Positions 1 to 7,538 are shown, counted from the stretch's first letter. The stretch: 15,181 nt of DNA from Alphaproteobacteria bacterium (GCA_025998595.1 BNWE01000028.1:1-15181), one strand, 5' to 3'. Made by a program: numbers and translations. Notes: generated by a model from the sequence alone, not told the origin.

Positions 1-126
1 CCAAGCGCTTGCAGGAATCTCATTACCATGAAAATATTGGCAGAATCCGCTAAAAAGCATCCGAAATGTCCAGCAACAGATAGCATGAGTGCCGGCAGCA
101 CAACCTTGCGACTTCCGTAAAAATCA
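1..126 (-). pseudogene. MFS transporter, inverted N-terminal piece
   Basis: Read on the minus strand, this stretch translates without a stop into a typical early MFS segment. It has a motif-A-like turn (DFYGSRK), a hydrophobic helix (LPALMLSVAGHFGCFLA) and the helix-4 start MRFLQALG, then runs off the left edge. This is exactly the part missing upstream of the plus-strand transporter fragment that begins at 127. Because the DFYG end abuts the SIFKDE start of that fragment, the simplest reading is an internal inversion of a segment of one transporter gene, perhaps around 200 bp. The minus-strand frame has an ATG at 162-164, but the residues before DFYG are antisense of the other fragment, so I do not treat it as a real start. 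The left breakpoint and the first transmembrane helix are outside the window. Confidence 0.75.
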
Positions 127-984
127 ATGAGCATATTTAAGGATGAGAAGGAGCGAAGTGGCATAATTGGTATACTGGAGCTTTATCAACCAATAGCGTG
201 GATATTGTCTCCGTTTGTCGGATGTGTTCTTTGTAGAATTGGCAGTTGGAGATTATCGTTTCTGGTACTCATGATATCGCAAATCCTCGGTATCATTTTC
301 TTTTGGATATATCACGAAAAGACAAAACAGAGGCACCTACAAGGTTTTTCCATGTCGAAATTCTTCTGCGATTATGGGTCTGTTCTAAAAAACTCATATT
401 TTGTGACATATGCCTTGATTCCTGGATTGTTTGCCGGCGGATATATGATATTTGCTTCCAATGCTCCTTTTATTGCGCATCACAGTATTTTTGAAAGTAG
501 TTATTATGGCATACCAGCGTTTCAAGCAATTCCGTTGGTATTCTATGTTATGGCTATGTTTGCCTATAGATACATCATAAAAATGTACAACATTAAAATG
601 GCTAAAAAAATAGGAACATTGGTATATACAGTTTTTGGCGTCTATATGATGTTCATAATTACATTTGAAGACGCCCTAACCGCAAAACATCTATTGGCAC
701 TAATGTGTGTGCAATGCGTTGGAAGTGCATTTCTGGTGCCGGTTTCAATACTAAAAGCGTTGCAGTCGTCAGCTCATGCATCTGTGGGAGCGTCGACCGT
801 CGTTGTTTTCAGAAATATCGTTATGTCGCTGTGTATATCATTGAGCACAAGAATGCACTCCAGCATTACTATGGTTATGGGATCTGTATTCATGACTGTT
901 GGCACGGTGCTAGTACTTATGTTCACAAGAAAATACATGAAAAAACGATGGCTACGAAAAATGTCCAAGCCAGATTGGCGATAA
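127..984 (+). pseudogene. MFS transporter (Bcr/CflA-like), C-terminal part
   Basis: The 285-residue product is strongly hydrophobic, with about eight predicted transmembrane helices. The first is near residues 20-40 (IAWILSPFVGCVL) and the last near 245-268, followed by a Lys/Arg-rich cytoplasmic end. The pattern (D-E-K-E-R before helix 5, ILSPFVG inside it, SWRLSFL after it) matches helices 5-12 of the drug-resistance Bcr/CflA group of the major facilitator superfamily. Intact members have about 390-400 residues and 12 helices. A stop lies just upstream in frame (118-120), and the expected preceding segment is on the opposite strand at 1-126, so the gene is broken. The ATG at 127 has no clear ribosome binding site and may only be the first ATG after the breakpoint. 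It converges on folC across 87 bp. The original substrate cannot be told. Confidence 0.75.
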
Positions 985-1071
985 TTCTATCGCTACCAGC
1001 TTCAAGATATATGAAACAGACGAAGATTCGCAAACGATTTTCGACGATTAGTCAATAAGATGTCCACGAAA

Positions 1072-2418
1072 TCATGTTGGACGGCACAATGATCTTATTA
1101 ATCCGACCAGATAGATGGAGCCGGTGACAACGATCAGCTCGTTCTCTGCTGCGTTTGCGATAGCGGCTTCCAGAGTTTTTTGTGGATTTGCATTTACATA
1201 AGTAGCAGCTTCCAAAAAACGCTTGCTATATTCCTGGATTTTTAGTGTTTTTATCGGAGTTTCGGTCAGATATAGCTTAGCGCCTGGAAAATCCATTAGT
1301 TTTTGCAGCATTGAGTCATGATCCTTATCTTTGCCTATCCCGACTACCAGCGTGATGTTGGCCCCATCTTCTCTGTGCACCATGTAGTAGGGGAGGAGAG
1401 CGAGCAGACTGTCTATGCCCTGAACATTATGATCTCCAGAAATATATATTGTCCTAGCCGAAGACACTTGTGTCGTGGGAGCAAAGCGATGTCTGGATCC
1501 AGTGGAACCAAAATCCGCATTCGTCACCTTGGGCAAAGCAGAAAACGCCCGTGCAGCACGCACCTTTTCCATTCTTCCAGGCCAATAGGTTTTTTCTATC
1601 GCATAGATGTATTTTTCTGCATTTTCCACTAGATTATAGAAAACCGTAATGGCGAGCGCTGTGTTTTCCATGGCTCTCATTCCCGGCAGCGGTAATTTGA
1701 ATTCACCAAACGGAGTGTAGATAAAAAACTGCGGATATTTTCCGGAGGTATCTACTCGCATGGAACAGTTGTAGGCCTCGATAAATCGCGCAGATTTTTC
1801 TGCAATATATGTGTAGGCCAACTCTTCTATTTTGTCCGTAAACTTCAAGTGAAAAACTGTGTTATTCTCCGAGATAATCCCAAACTTATTTGCCGCTATG
1901 TCTAGCAAGGAATTTCCCAAGACATGAGTGTGATCCATATCAAGTGCGGCAATAACGCTGGTGTTGTGGGGAATGATATTGGTGGAATCCAACGTTCCAC
2001 CGAGTCCAACTTCAAAAATCGCAAAATCAATGTCATTTTTATGGAAAACAAAGAAGTGATAGACCGCCATAAATGTCAGATACTCGAAAAAACTCAGATC
2101 ATAGTCCTGAACCACTTCATGTACTTTGAAAAACAAATCGCAGAATTCTTCATCTGATACATCGACGCAGTTATATTTTATGCGTTCGTTTATCTTTTCC
2201 AGATGCGGAGATGAAAAGAATCCGACATTTTTTCCAGCTTCATGTAGTAGTGTCTGGAGAACGGCGCACGTAGTTCCTTTTCCATTGGTTCCTGCGACGA
2301 TTATCACCTTTGATGAATCTATCTCAAAATCAAACAATTCAAAAACCGTCCGAAGACCATCTGGCCGATGAAACTTTTTCTTATTCTCAATATAATTTAC
2401 AATCTCATTGTAGTTCAC
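1072..2418 (-). CDS. folC: Folylpolyglutamate synthase / dihydrofolate synthase
   Basis: FolC is a cytoplasmic Mur-ligase-type enzyme. It uses ATP to add glutamate to dihydropteroate or to reduced folates. Visible landmarks are the P-loop VAGTNGKGTT near residue 42, FEYLTFMAVYHF, the FEVGLGGTLDSTN stretch, DMDHTHVLG, WPGRMEKV before the C-terminal domain, GIGKDKDHDSM and the terminal VTGSIYLVG. The start is a GTG with AGG nine bases upstream; an in-frame upstream extension is possible but not needed by the family. At 448 residues it is slightly long because of about 30 extra residues between WPGRMEKV and TIYISGDHN. Normally that region leads almost directly into the DGAHN motif, which here reads SGDHN. 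The insert keeps the frame, so the enzyme is probably functional. No operon partner is seen. Confidence 0.93.
   Translation of the reverse strand: MNYNEIVNYIENKKKFHRPDGLRTVFELFDFEIDSSKVIIVAGTNGKGTTCAVLQTLLHEAGKNVGFFSSPHLEKINERIKYNCVDVSDEEFCDLFFKVHEVVQDYDLSFFEYLTFMAVYHFFVFHKNDIDFAIFEVGLGGTLDSTNIIPHNTSVIAALDMDHTHVLGNSLLDIAANKFGIISENNTVFHLKFTDKIEELAYTYIAEKSARFIEAYNCSMRVDTSGKYPQFFIYTPFGEFKLPLPGMRAMENTALAITVFYNLVENAEKYIYAIEKTYWPGRMEKVRAARAFSALPKVTNADFGSTGSRHRFAPTTQVSSARTIYISGDHNVQGIDSLLALLPYYMVHREDGANITLVVGIGKDKDHDSMLQKLMDFPGAKLYLTETPIKTLKIQEYSKRFLEAATYVNANPQKTLEAAIANAAENELIVVTGSIYLVGLIRSLCRPT
1463..1565 (-). repeat. In-frame peptide insert within folC
   Basis: Roughly residues 285-318 of FolC have no counterpart in the family as I know it. 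The insert begins KVRAARAFS and ends TTQVSSA. It contains a perfect 10-bp palindrome CTGGATCCAG (1494-1503) and a small hairpin GACAC-TT-GTGTC. Its opening resembles the repeat unit in HemW (KVVAPHAFS) in the same reading frame, with the shared core AGAAAACGC on the plus strand. That suggests a small element able to sit inside coding genes, comparable in style to Rickettsia palindromic elements. The edges are approximate. Confidence 0.45.
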
Positions 2419-2655
2419 TAAGTCTGACCTAATAAAATATGATGTTTATTCTATACCATAAATTAATTGAGTTCATGAAGCGGATATTTATGATGTTCGT
2501 ATATTCTTTGATGGTATGTTTTACATAATTTTGATTATTAAATTTACATGGGACTCTTCTAGAGATGGTTTTTAATGGAGTTTTTTAAACAATTTCCTCT
2601 GTAAATAACTTTATCAAAGGAAAAAAACTGAGCGAAAACGCGCCGTCCACGTTCC

Positions 2656-2682
2656 CGCCGACAAAAAAAACTATGCTCGGCG
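2656..2682. other. Hairpin with poly-A loop
   Basis: CGCCGA and TCGGCG form a 6-bp stem around a 15-base loop that holds eight A residues. No T-run follows on either strand, so it is not a clear terminator. It lies directly beside the longer inverted repeat at 2685-2719, and the two may belong to one structured element. Confidence 0.35.
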
Positions 2683-2684
2683 AA

Positions 2685-2719
2685 TGATATCGTTCCAGCT
2701 TAAGAACGGGACGATATCA
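2685..2719. repeat. Imperfect inverted repeat (12-bp arms)
   Basis: TGATATCGTTCC and GGGACGATATCA pair over 12 positions with one G-T mismatch around an 11-base spacer. No T-run follows. It could be a regulator-binding operator upstream of the secreted-protein promoter at 2766, the stem of a leader RNA, or a remnant of a palindromic repeat. The sequence alone does not decide between these. Confidence 0.5.
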
Positions 2720-2765
2720 CTATGATGGTTTGATAAAAATAAAAAAATATAGCCAGATGAAGTCG

Positions 2766-2794
2766 TTGCATATTAAAAATAAAAAATATATAAT
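2766..2794 (+). promoter_or_regulatory. Sigma70-like promoter for the secreted-protein array
   Basis: TTGCAT and a perfect TATAAT are separated by 17 bp. The predicted start of transcription is near 2801, about 30 bases before the ATG at 2830 and its GGAG ribosome binding site. The -35 box is weak (TTG only), but the -10 box and spacing are ideal. The following genes are on the same strand with short gaps and I saw no hairpin terminator between them, so this promoter may serve the whole array. Confidence 0.5.
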
Positions 2795-2829
2795 CAATAC
2801 GTGTTGTAATATTTGGATTGGAGTAGATT

Positions 2830-2984
2830 ATGAAAAAAATATAGTTGTCGCAGGTTGTTTTTGCTTACTTGATATCTTCTTATGTGGATTGACACAGAAT
2901 TCAGGTTTATTTTGTATATCATCGTCAACAACAGCAATCGAAAAAGATGTGCAGAACATCGAGATGTCGTTTGCCTTTCTGTAA
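2830..2984 (+). pseudogene. Remnant or phase-off copy of the secreted-protein family
   Basis: The region upstream of the ATG (GGAGTAGATT) and the signal-peptide codons closely match those of the intact paralogues. Here the A-tract after ATG has seven A instead of eight, so the frame reads Met-Lys-Lys-Ile-stop. With one A restored it would encode 51 residues: KKN, a hydrophobic run with VVAGCFCLLD, then LTQNSGLF and a short tail ending at the TAA at 2982-2984. The long helical domain is absent. It is therefore either a decayed first copy cut down to its export signal, or a small exported peptide switched off by slippage in the A-tract. It has a good ribosome binding site and a plausible promoter of its own. 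Confidence 0.6.
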
Positions 2985-3045
2985 AATAAAAAGATAAAAA
3001 TAAAACATATATTATAAGTTGTTTAAATAAAATTAGGAGTGAATT

Positions 3046-6045
3046 ATGAAAAAAAATATGGTTATTGCAAGTTGTTTTTGTTTGTTTGACATCATCTCGT
3101 GTGGATTAATACCGAGTTCAAGTTTATTTGGTATGGATCAGATGGATTCAGAAGGTGTTACCACACCTCCAGTTGTACATGTAATTGCGCAGCAAAATGT
3201 GCCTACTACAGAGTCTAGCACTATCGCTTCTTCCTTATTACCTTTTCCTCCAGGGCTGGAGATAGATAGTGCTTCGTCTAATTCGTCATCCTCAAGCTCA
3301 TCGTCTAGCTTGCTGTCATCTGAGCCTCTTAATTTGTTCATGGAAAATTTTTATTTAACTAACGTTAATGCTAGAGATGCATATATACATGATAATATTG
3401 GCAATATCTATCAAACAATAAAAGCATATGAACATGATGTATGTGTTCAGACAACGTTTAGTAATCCACAAACAATACTGTTGCTTGATGGGATAAACAT
3501 TGAAAGGCTTTTCGATTTTTACAGAGGCGCCATGAGAACTATCCCGAATTGGGGAGCAGGGATACATCCACGCTATGTGCATTGTGACGATCGACTGCTT
3601 TATAGTGCACAATTCTTGCAAAATATTATAGCAAGGAAAATATTGTACGATCTCGCCACAAAACCTGAGCCAACATTGTTCCTAAAAAATAACAATGTAT
3701 TCAACATTTTTACTGCAATCCTGCTGGAGTTTTCCCAGAGACTCGCACCGCTTATTGCTTATAGAGGAGGAGGAAGAAAAATCAATTCTCTGTGCCGATT
3801 TCATATGATATCTTATTATGGAGCATTGATGAAATGCCTATTAGGGAAGGATTTTTATATAGGCAAAGACGATTGTATTTCCAACCATGACATTAGTCCA
3901 CAAATGGTACATCTCTTAAGAGGCGCGCTTGGGGCTACCAGCCTAGGCACTATTTTTCAGCCCATGAGACATTTGTTTTGTGGAAGGGGCTTTATGCATT
4001 CTGCAATATCATCAAAAGCCAGATTGCACTATCTTGCTCTTGCTTTATGTATGTATAAAAAACTCAATCATCTTAATACGTATGAACGCCCTGAAAAATA
4101 CGACGATCTATTGTTGTTCCACCTTAGTCAGTCTGTCGGCAGTCTCAATGATTCCGTGAACGAAGCTGACAAAGAAAAAGCCAGAACAGATGATGTACAG
4201 AAGGGAAACGACATAGTGTTGAGGATTATGCTAGATAGAAAATTGTGTATGATTACTTTTCGCCAACTCATAAATATGTGTATTGCTCGTGGCTTATGCG
4301 ATCCTGTTCTTATTTCTTCTTTTCGTACTATTCTCTTGGAAATATTGGATGATGAAGATGCTGAATTGACGCGTAGAAATTTTGCTTCATATCCAGAGGT
4401 TGCACCAAAGAGAAATTCCCTATTAGGCAATAGATGCACCTTCTATAATAGGCTTAATCATTTTTCTTGGCTTCCGGAGTCGTCGAGTTCATCGAGATCG
4501 TCGTCGAGTTCATCGAGATCGTCGTCGAGTTCATCGAGATCGTCGCCGAGCTCATCGAGATCGTCGCCGAGCTCATCGAGTAGCGGGGTCCCCTTGTTGT
4601 CAAGTCCGCCAAGTAGTAGTTCATCGTCGCCGAGCTCATCGAGTAGTAGCAGCTCTTCTGCATCATCAAGCGTAGTAGCTGTAAATTCATCTGTCGGTAG
4701 TGGTCAATGGCCAATGACGACGACACTGCCACCATATCCATATCCTAATGTGCCATTTGCTGGAAATCCTCTACCACCTCCGGCGCCGTTTCCTAGGAAT
4801 TTTTCTGCGCCACCATATTATTATCCGATGCCGTATCCTTCAGTGCTTCCATATTGTTATCCGATGCCGTATCCTTCAGCACCTCCACGGCATCCTCCTG
4901 TACCACCTGTTGCTCCATTACCTCCGTTTCCTGGAGCTTCTGCGTCTCAGAGTCATTCAGCGCCTCCACAGCATCCTCCTGTGCCACCTGTTGCTCCATT
5001 ACCTCCGTTTCCTGGAGCTTCTGCGTCTCAGAGTCATTCAGTGCCTCCACAGCATCCTCCTGTGCCACCTGTTGCTCCATTACCTCCGTTTCCTGGAGCT
5101 TCTGCGTCTCAGAGTCATTCAGTGCCTCCACAGCATCCTCCTGTGCCACGTGTTGCTCCATTACCTCCGTTTCCTGGAGCTTCTGCGTTTCTGAATCCTT
5201 CAGCTCTGCCACAGCATCCTCCTGTGCCACGTGTTGCTCCATTACCTCCGTTTCCTGGAGCTTCTGCGTTTCTGAATCCTTCAGCTCTGCCACAGCATCC
5301 TCCTGTGCCACCTGTTGCTCCATTACCTCTGGCATCTGTTCCATCATTTGCTTCTACTGGGCACACAGCCTCAATAAGTTCGCAGTTTGCGCCGCTTAAC
5401 AAAAATGCTCAGCCATTTGTTCCGCAACTATTGCATCAGATACCACCAACAAATCCAGCTGTGCCGCCAGTAAGTTCGTCAAGTAATGCGCCATCAATAA
5501 ATGAAGATGCAGCTAACAACAACGCCTCTTCATCGACAACTTCTTCAGATGGCTCACCGTTACCAACAAATCCGACTGTGCAGCCAGTAAGTTCGTCGAG
5601 TGATACGCTATCAATAAATAATAGCGGCAATCTTCGTCGATTTTTATCTCCGTCGTCGACTCCATATGGCATTCCTTCAGAGCTTCGCTCTATAGCTTTT
5701 GTTGAATTATTTTTCCCTCCTCTTCCGAGTTTTTCTACTCCTCTTAGTGTTTCATCGGTTTCTCAAACCAATGACAATACTGCTTCCTCTCAATTGTCTT
5801 TGGCGAGTAGCAGTAGTAGCTCTTCATCATCGTCGAGCTCATCGAGTAGCAGTATCAGTTCTTCATCATCATCAGAGTCGAATACTTTTTCTCCAGACAA
5901 TGAAAACTTTGATTATTATGATAGCGATAGCGATGATGAAGTTTGTTTTTATGATATGTTGGCACAGGCAAATTTCTTTTTGCCGGTGGATTCAGATGAC
6001 GATGAAAGTAGCGAGAAAGAAGACAAGAAGGATGGCAAAAAATAG
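3046..6045 (+). CDS. Large exported Ser/Pro-rich repeat protein
   Basis: A 999-residue protein of no family I recognise. Layout: signal peptide (KKN, then a hydrophobic run, ending SSSLFGM at about 30); a Ser-rich linker with FPPGLE; a mostly helical domain at about 96-478, shared with the two downstream paralogues (LMKCLLGKDFYIG, LALCMYKKLN, HFSWLPE); SSSSSR repeats (479-515); a Pro/Tyr-rich region (about 560-760) with two 12-residue and six 27-residue repeats; Ser-rich linkers; a serine tract near 920-944; and an acidic tail with DEVCFYDM. The start has AGGAG six bases upstream. The make-up suggests a surface or secreted protein facing a eukaryotic host: a folded head plus an extended linker with possible proline-motif binding sites. 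Cys at residue 10 after IAS could be a lipobox, but it is very close to the N terminus, so signal peptidase I processing is also possible. Confidence 0.8.
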   Translation: MKKNMVIASCFCLFDIISCGLIPSSSLFGMDQMDSEGVTTPPVVHVIAQQNVPTTESSTIASSLLPFPPGLEIDSASSNSSSSSSSSSLLSSEPLNLFMENFYLTNVNARDAYIHDNIGNIYQTIKAYEHDVCVQTTFSNPQTILLLDGINIERLFDFYRGAMRTIPNWGAGIHPRYVHCDDRLLYSAQFLQNIIARKILYDLATKPEPTLFLKNNNVFNIFTAILLEFSQRLAPLIAYRGGGRKINSLCRFHMISYYGALMKCLLGKDFYIGKDDCISNHDISPQMVHLLRGALGATSLGTIFQPMRHLFCGRGFMHSAISSKARLHYLALALCMYKKLNHLNTYERPEKYDDLLLFHLSQSVGSLNDSVNEADKEKARTDDVQKGNDIVLRIMLDRKLCMITFRQLINMCIARGLCDPVLISSFRTILLEILDDEDAELTRRNFASYPEVAPKRNSLLGNRCTFYNRLNHFSWLPESSSSSRSSSSSSRSSSSSSRSSPSSSRSSPSSSSSGVPLLSSPPSSSSSSPSSSSSSSSSASSSVVAVNSSVGSGQWPMTTTLPPYPYPNVPFAGNPLPPPAPFPRNFSAPPYYYPMPYPSVLPYCYPMPYPSAPPRHPPVPPVAPLPPFPGASASQSHSAPPQHPPVPPVAPLPPFPGASASQSHSVPPQHPPVPPVAPLPPFPGASASQSHSVPPQHPPVPRVAPLPPFPGASAFLNPSALPQHPPVPRVAPLPPFPGASAFLNPSALPQHPPVPPVAPLPLASVPSFASTGHTASISSQFAPLNKNAQPFVPQLLHQIPPTNPAVPPVSSSSNAPSINEDAANNNASSSTTSSDGSPLPTNPTVQPVSSSSDTLSINNSGNLRRFLSPSSTPYGIPSELRSIAFVELFFPPLPSFSTPLSVSSVSQTNDNTASSQLSLASSSSSSSSSSSSSSSSISSSSSSESNTFSPDNENFDYYDSDSDDEVCFYDMLAQANFFLPVDSDDDESSEKEDKKDGKK
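4480..4587 (+). repeat. 18-bp tandem repeats encoding SSSSSR
   Basis: Successive 18-bp units (starting 4480, 4498, 4516, 4534, 4552) encode five Ser and an Arg, with later units carrying SPSSSR. They lie at the boundary between the folded domain and the flexible C-terminal half. The units mix TCG, TCA, AGT and AGC codons, so the serine run is not a simple trinucleotide expansion. Confidence 0.8.
4813..4884 (+). repeat. Two 36-bp repeats, Tyr/Pro-rich
   Basis: Two consecutive 36-bp units encode PYYYPMPYPSVL and PYCYPMPYPSAP. They differ at only a few bases and lead directly into the 81-bp repeats. The first is preceded by Pro, giving PPYY, which fits the PPxY pattern bound by WW domains in eukaryotic proteins. 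That functional reading is speculative. Confidence 0.75.
4882..5328 (+). repeat. Six 81-bp tandem repeats, Pro-rich
   Basis: Units start at 4882, 4963, 5044, 5125, 5206 and 5287; the last stops after about 42 bp. Each encodes 27 residues built around HPPVPPVAPLPPFPGAS, with SQSHS or LNPSA as spacer. Copies 2 and 3 are almost identical; copies 4 and 5 share the VPRV and FLNPSA variants, which points to stepwise duplication. As 81 is a multiple of three, all six frames stay open across the block and produce long spurious open frames. Confidence 0.92.
5806..5878 (+). repeat. Poly-Ser tract near the C terminus
   Basis: A run of serines, interrupted by one Ile, encoded by mixed AGT, AGC, TCT, TCA and TCG codons just before the acidic tail. 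Similar tracts occupy the same relative place in the two downstream paralogues (about 7246-7345 and 8806-8825). Confidence 0.8.
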
Positions 6046-6088
6046 ACAATGAATCATAGGGCGTTTAAATTAGAGTCAGGAGTAGATT

Positions 6089-7495
6089 ATGAAAAAAAAT
6101 ATAGTTATTGTGAGTTGTCTTTGCTTACTTGGGCTGACGCAGAATTCAAGTTTGTTTGGTATGATAAATACAAATGAAAATGAACTGAATCATGCGTCAT
6201 CGAGTTCATCAATTAGTCGCAGTACGTCATCTGAGCCGCTTAAACAGATTCTTGGGGCATTTAGATCAGCATCAGCGAATCATAAAAAAAGTTATATATG
6301 CAACAATTTTAAAGAGATCTTTTTGGCAATAAAAACATATCGTAACAATTGGGAGTTGGCGCCATCATTTAATGATCAACGAATAATACAGTTGCTTGAA
6401 GAAGTGGATTTTGAAGAGCTTTGGGATTTTTACTATTTTGTTATGAAAAAGGCTGTGCGTGATGCTCACGATTTCCGACTGACTCGTAGCGCACGATTGT
6501 TGCAAGAAGTTGTATTAACAAAAATATTATGCGACATTGTCACAAAAGATGCACCAACTGTATTTTTTACAAAAAAGAATGTGTTTGAACTTCTTGCTGA
6601 AATCTCAGGACTTTTTTCCAAAAAGCTTGCGCCGGTCTATAACTTTAATTCCGCTTGCAGACATTCTCTCATATCTTGTTTAGGAACATTGGTAAAATGC
6701 TTGTTAGGTAATGATATTTATATCGGTAACGATGATCGTGTTTTGAATCATAGCATAAGTGCTGCGATAAAGAATTACTTGAAGGAGAGAATTCGCCTTA
6801 TTAATTTATGCGATATTTTTCAACCGATGAGTCTTTTATTTCACAACGATGGTATTAGTATTCAAAGGCTGGATTCTAAAGCTAGGCTTCACTATTTTGC
6901 TTTTGTTCTGTGTATGTATAAAAAACTAAACAACGATTCCAGTGATTCGTCTTCCAATAACTATGACGATACCTTAAAATTTCATCTTTGTCAATTGAAC
7001 GGTGCTTTTAATAATATCAGAGTTCTGGACACTAAACCAGAAAGCGAACAAAGCCGAATGTTGTATATGGCATCTCTCAGTCGGCTCATAGATATGTATG
7101 CAAATAGCAGTTCGTCCGATCCTGAACTTACCTCTCATTTACGTGCAATTCTTTCTGGAAAATTGGATGGCCCAAATTTCATTACCAATTATAAAATGAA
7201 TGGTAATTTTTCCTGGTTTCCTGCAGCGCTTTGTTCTCATTGGACAATGACTTCATCGTCAAGCTCTTCGAGCAGTAGTGTGTCGTCATCGAGTAGCAGC
7301 GGTTCATCGTCGTCGAGCTCATCGAGTAGCAGTAGTTCTTCCGTGCCATCGAATGATTTTCCTATAGGTGATGATGGTGACGATTATTATGATGATGAAG
7401 ATTGTTTTTATGATATGTGGGAGCCCCCATCTTTCTATTTGTCATTGCTTGCAGATAACACAGAAGAAACAAAGAGCAAAGAAGACGAGAAATAA
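6089..7495 (+). CDS. Exported poly-Ser protein, paralogue 2
   Basis: A 468-residue paralogue of the proteins on either side; family not recognised. It has a signal peptide (KKNIVIVSC, then a short hydrophobic run ending NSSLFGM), a short Ser-rich spacer, a predicted helical domain at about 47-376 (FEELWDFYYFVMKK, SARLLQEVVLTKIL, LVKCLLGNDIYIGNDD, LCMYKKLNND, NFSWFP), a Ser tract at 386-419 broken by Val and Gly, and an acidic tail with DDEDCFYDMW ending KSKEDEK. AGGAG lies six bases before the ATG, and the gene follows the 999-aa protein by 43 bp, so co-transcription is likely. The ATG is followed by eight A; loss of one would stop translation at codon 5. The Pro-rich repeat block of its large neighbour is absent. 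Probably exported; the partner is unknown. Confidence 0.82.
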   Translation: MKKNIVIVSCLCLLGLTQNSSLFGMINTNENELNHASSSSSISRSTSSEPLKQILGAFRSASANHKKSYICNNFKEIFLAIKTYRNNWELAPSFNDQRIIQLLEEVDFEELWDFYYFVMKKAVRDAHDFRLTRSARLLQEVVLTKILCDIVTKDAPTVFFTKKNVFELLAEISGLFSKKLAPVYNFNSACRHSLISCLGTLVKCLLGNDIYIGNDDRVLNHSISAAIKNYLKERIRLINLCDIFQPMSLLFHNDGISIQRLDSKARLHYFAFVLCMYKKLNNDSSDSSSNNYDDTLKFHLCQLNGAFNNIRVLDTKPESEQSRMLYMASLSRLIDMYANSSSSDPELTSHLRAILSGKLDGPNFITNYKMNGNFSWFPAALCSHWTMTSSSSSSSSSVSSSSSSGSSSSSSSSSSSSSVPSNDFPIGDDGDDYYDDEDCFYDMWEPPSFYLSLLADNTEETKSKEDEK

Positions 7496-7505
7496 TATGT
7501 TATCA
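7423..7505 (+). repeat. 83-bp perfect direct repeat, copy A
   Basis: Identical to 8903-8985. It covers the last 24 codons, the stop and ten further bases of each paralogue. Such exact identity, extending into non-coding sequence, indicates very recent duplication or gene conversion. Confidence 0.9.
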
Positions 7506-7538
7506 GTGTCGGTTGGCTAAATAAATTATGAGTAGATT

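Larger units (their letters stand above)
2419..2829. other. Intergenic stretch between folC and the array
   Basis: About 410 bp without a supported gene, between the divergent folC and the plus-strand array. Most of it is AT-rich and unremarkable. From about 2630 to 2720 it becomes GC-richer and holds two hairpins (2656-2682 and 2685-2719), and from 2766 a sigma70-like promoter. The open frame at 2730-2984 starts inside this promoter region and reads the downstream signal peptide out of its native frame, so I do not accept it as a gene. No tRNA or other recognised RNA was seen. Confidence 0.6.

Noticed and set aside
977..992. GCGATA-ATTC-TATCGC hairpin as terminator of the transporter fragment
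   Set aside because: The stem is only 6 bp, overlaps the stop codon and has no T-run after it.
2730..2984. 84-residue gene starting at 2730
   Set aside because: Its start lies upstream of the promoter's -10 box, and it reads the conserved signal-peptide region only as a result of the shorter A-tract. The conserved ribosome binding site points to the ATG at 2830.
3046..3135. Firm call of lipoproteins for the array
   Set aside because: A Cys at residue 10 follows lipobox-like residues in the copies, but the hydrophobic stretch before it is only about six residues, shorter than usual, so I leave the processing type open.
4882..5328. CRISPR array
   Set aside because: The 81-bp units are contiguous, coding repeats without unique spacers, and no cas genes are present.
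4793..5347. Minus-strand open frame with 27-residue coiled-coil-like repeats
   Set aside because: It is the antisense shadow of the 81-bp repeats. A repeat length divisible by three without stops keeps every frame open, and no start signal or promoter was seen.
4748..5399. Two further plus-strand open frames over the same repeats
   Set aside because: They overlap the 999-aa gene in other frames, start inside the repeat block and lack ribosome binding sites, while the main frame has a signal peptide, paralogues and a matching C-terminal motif.
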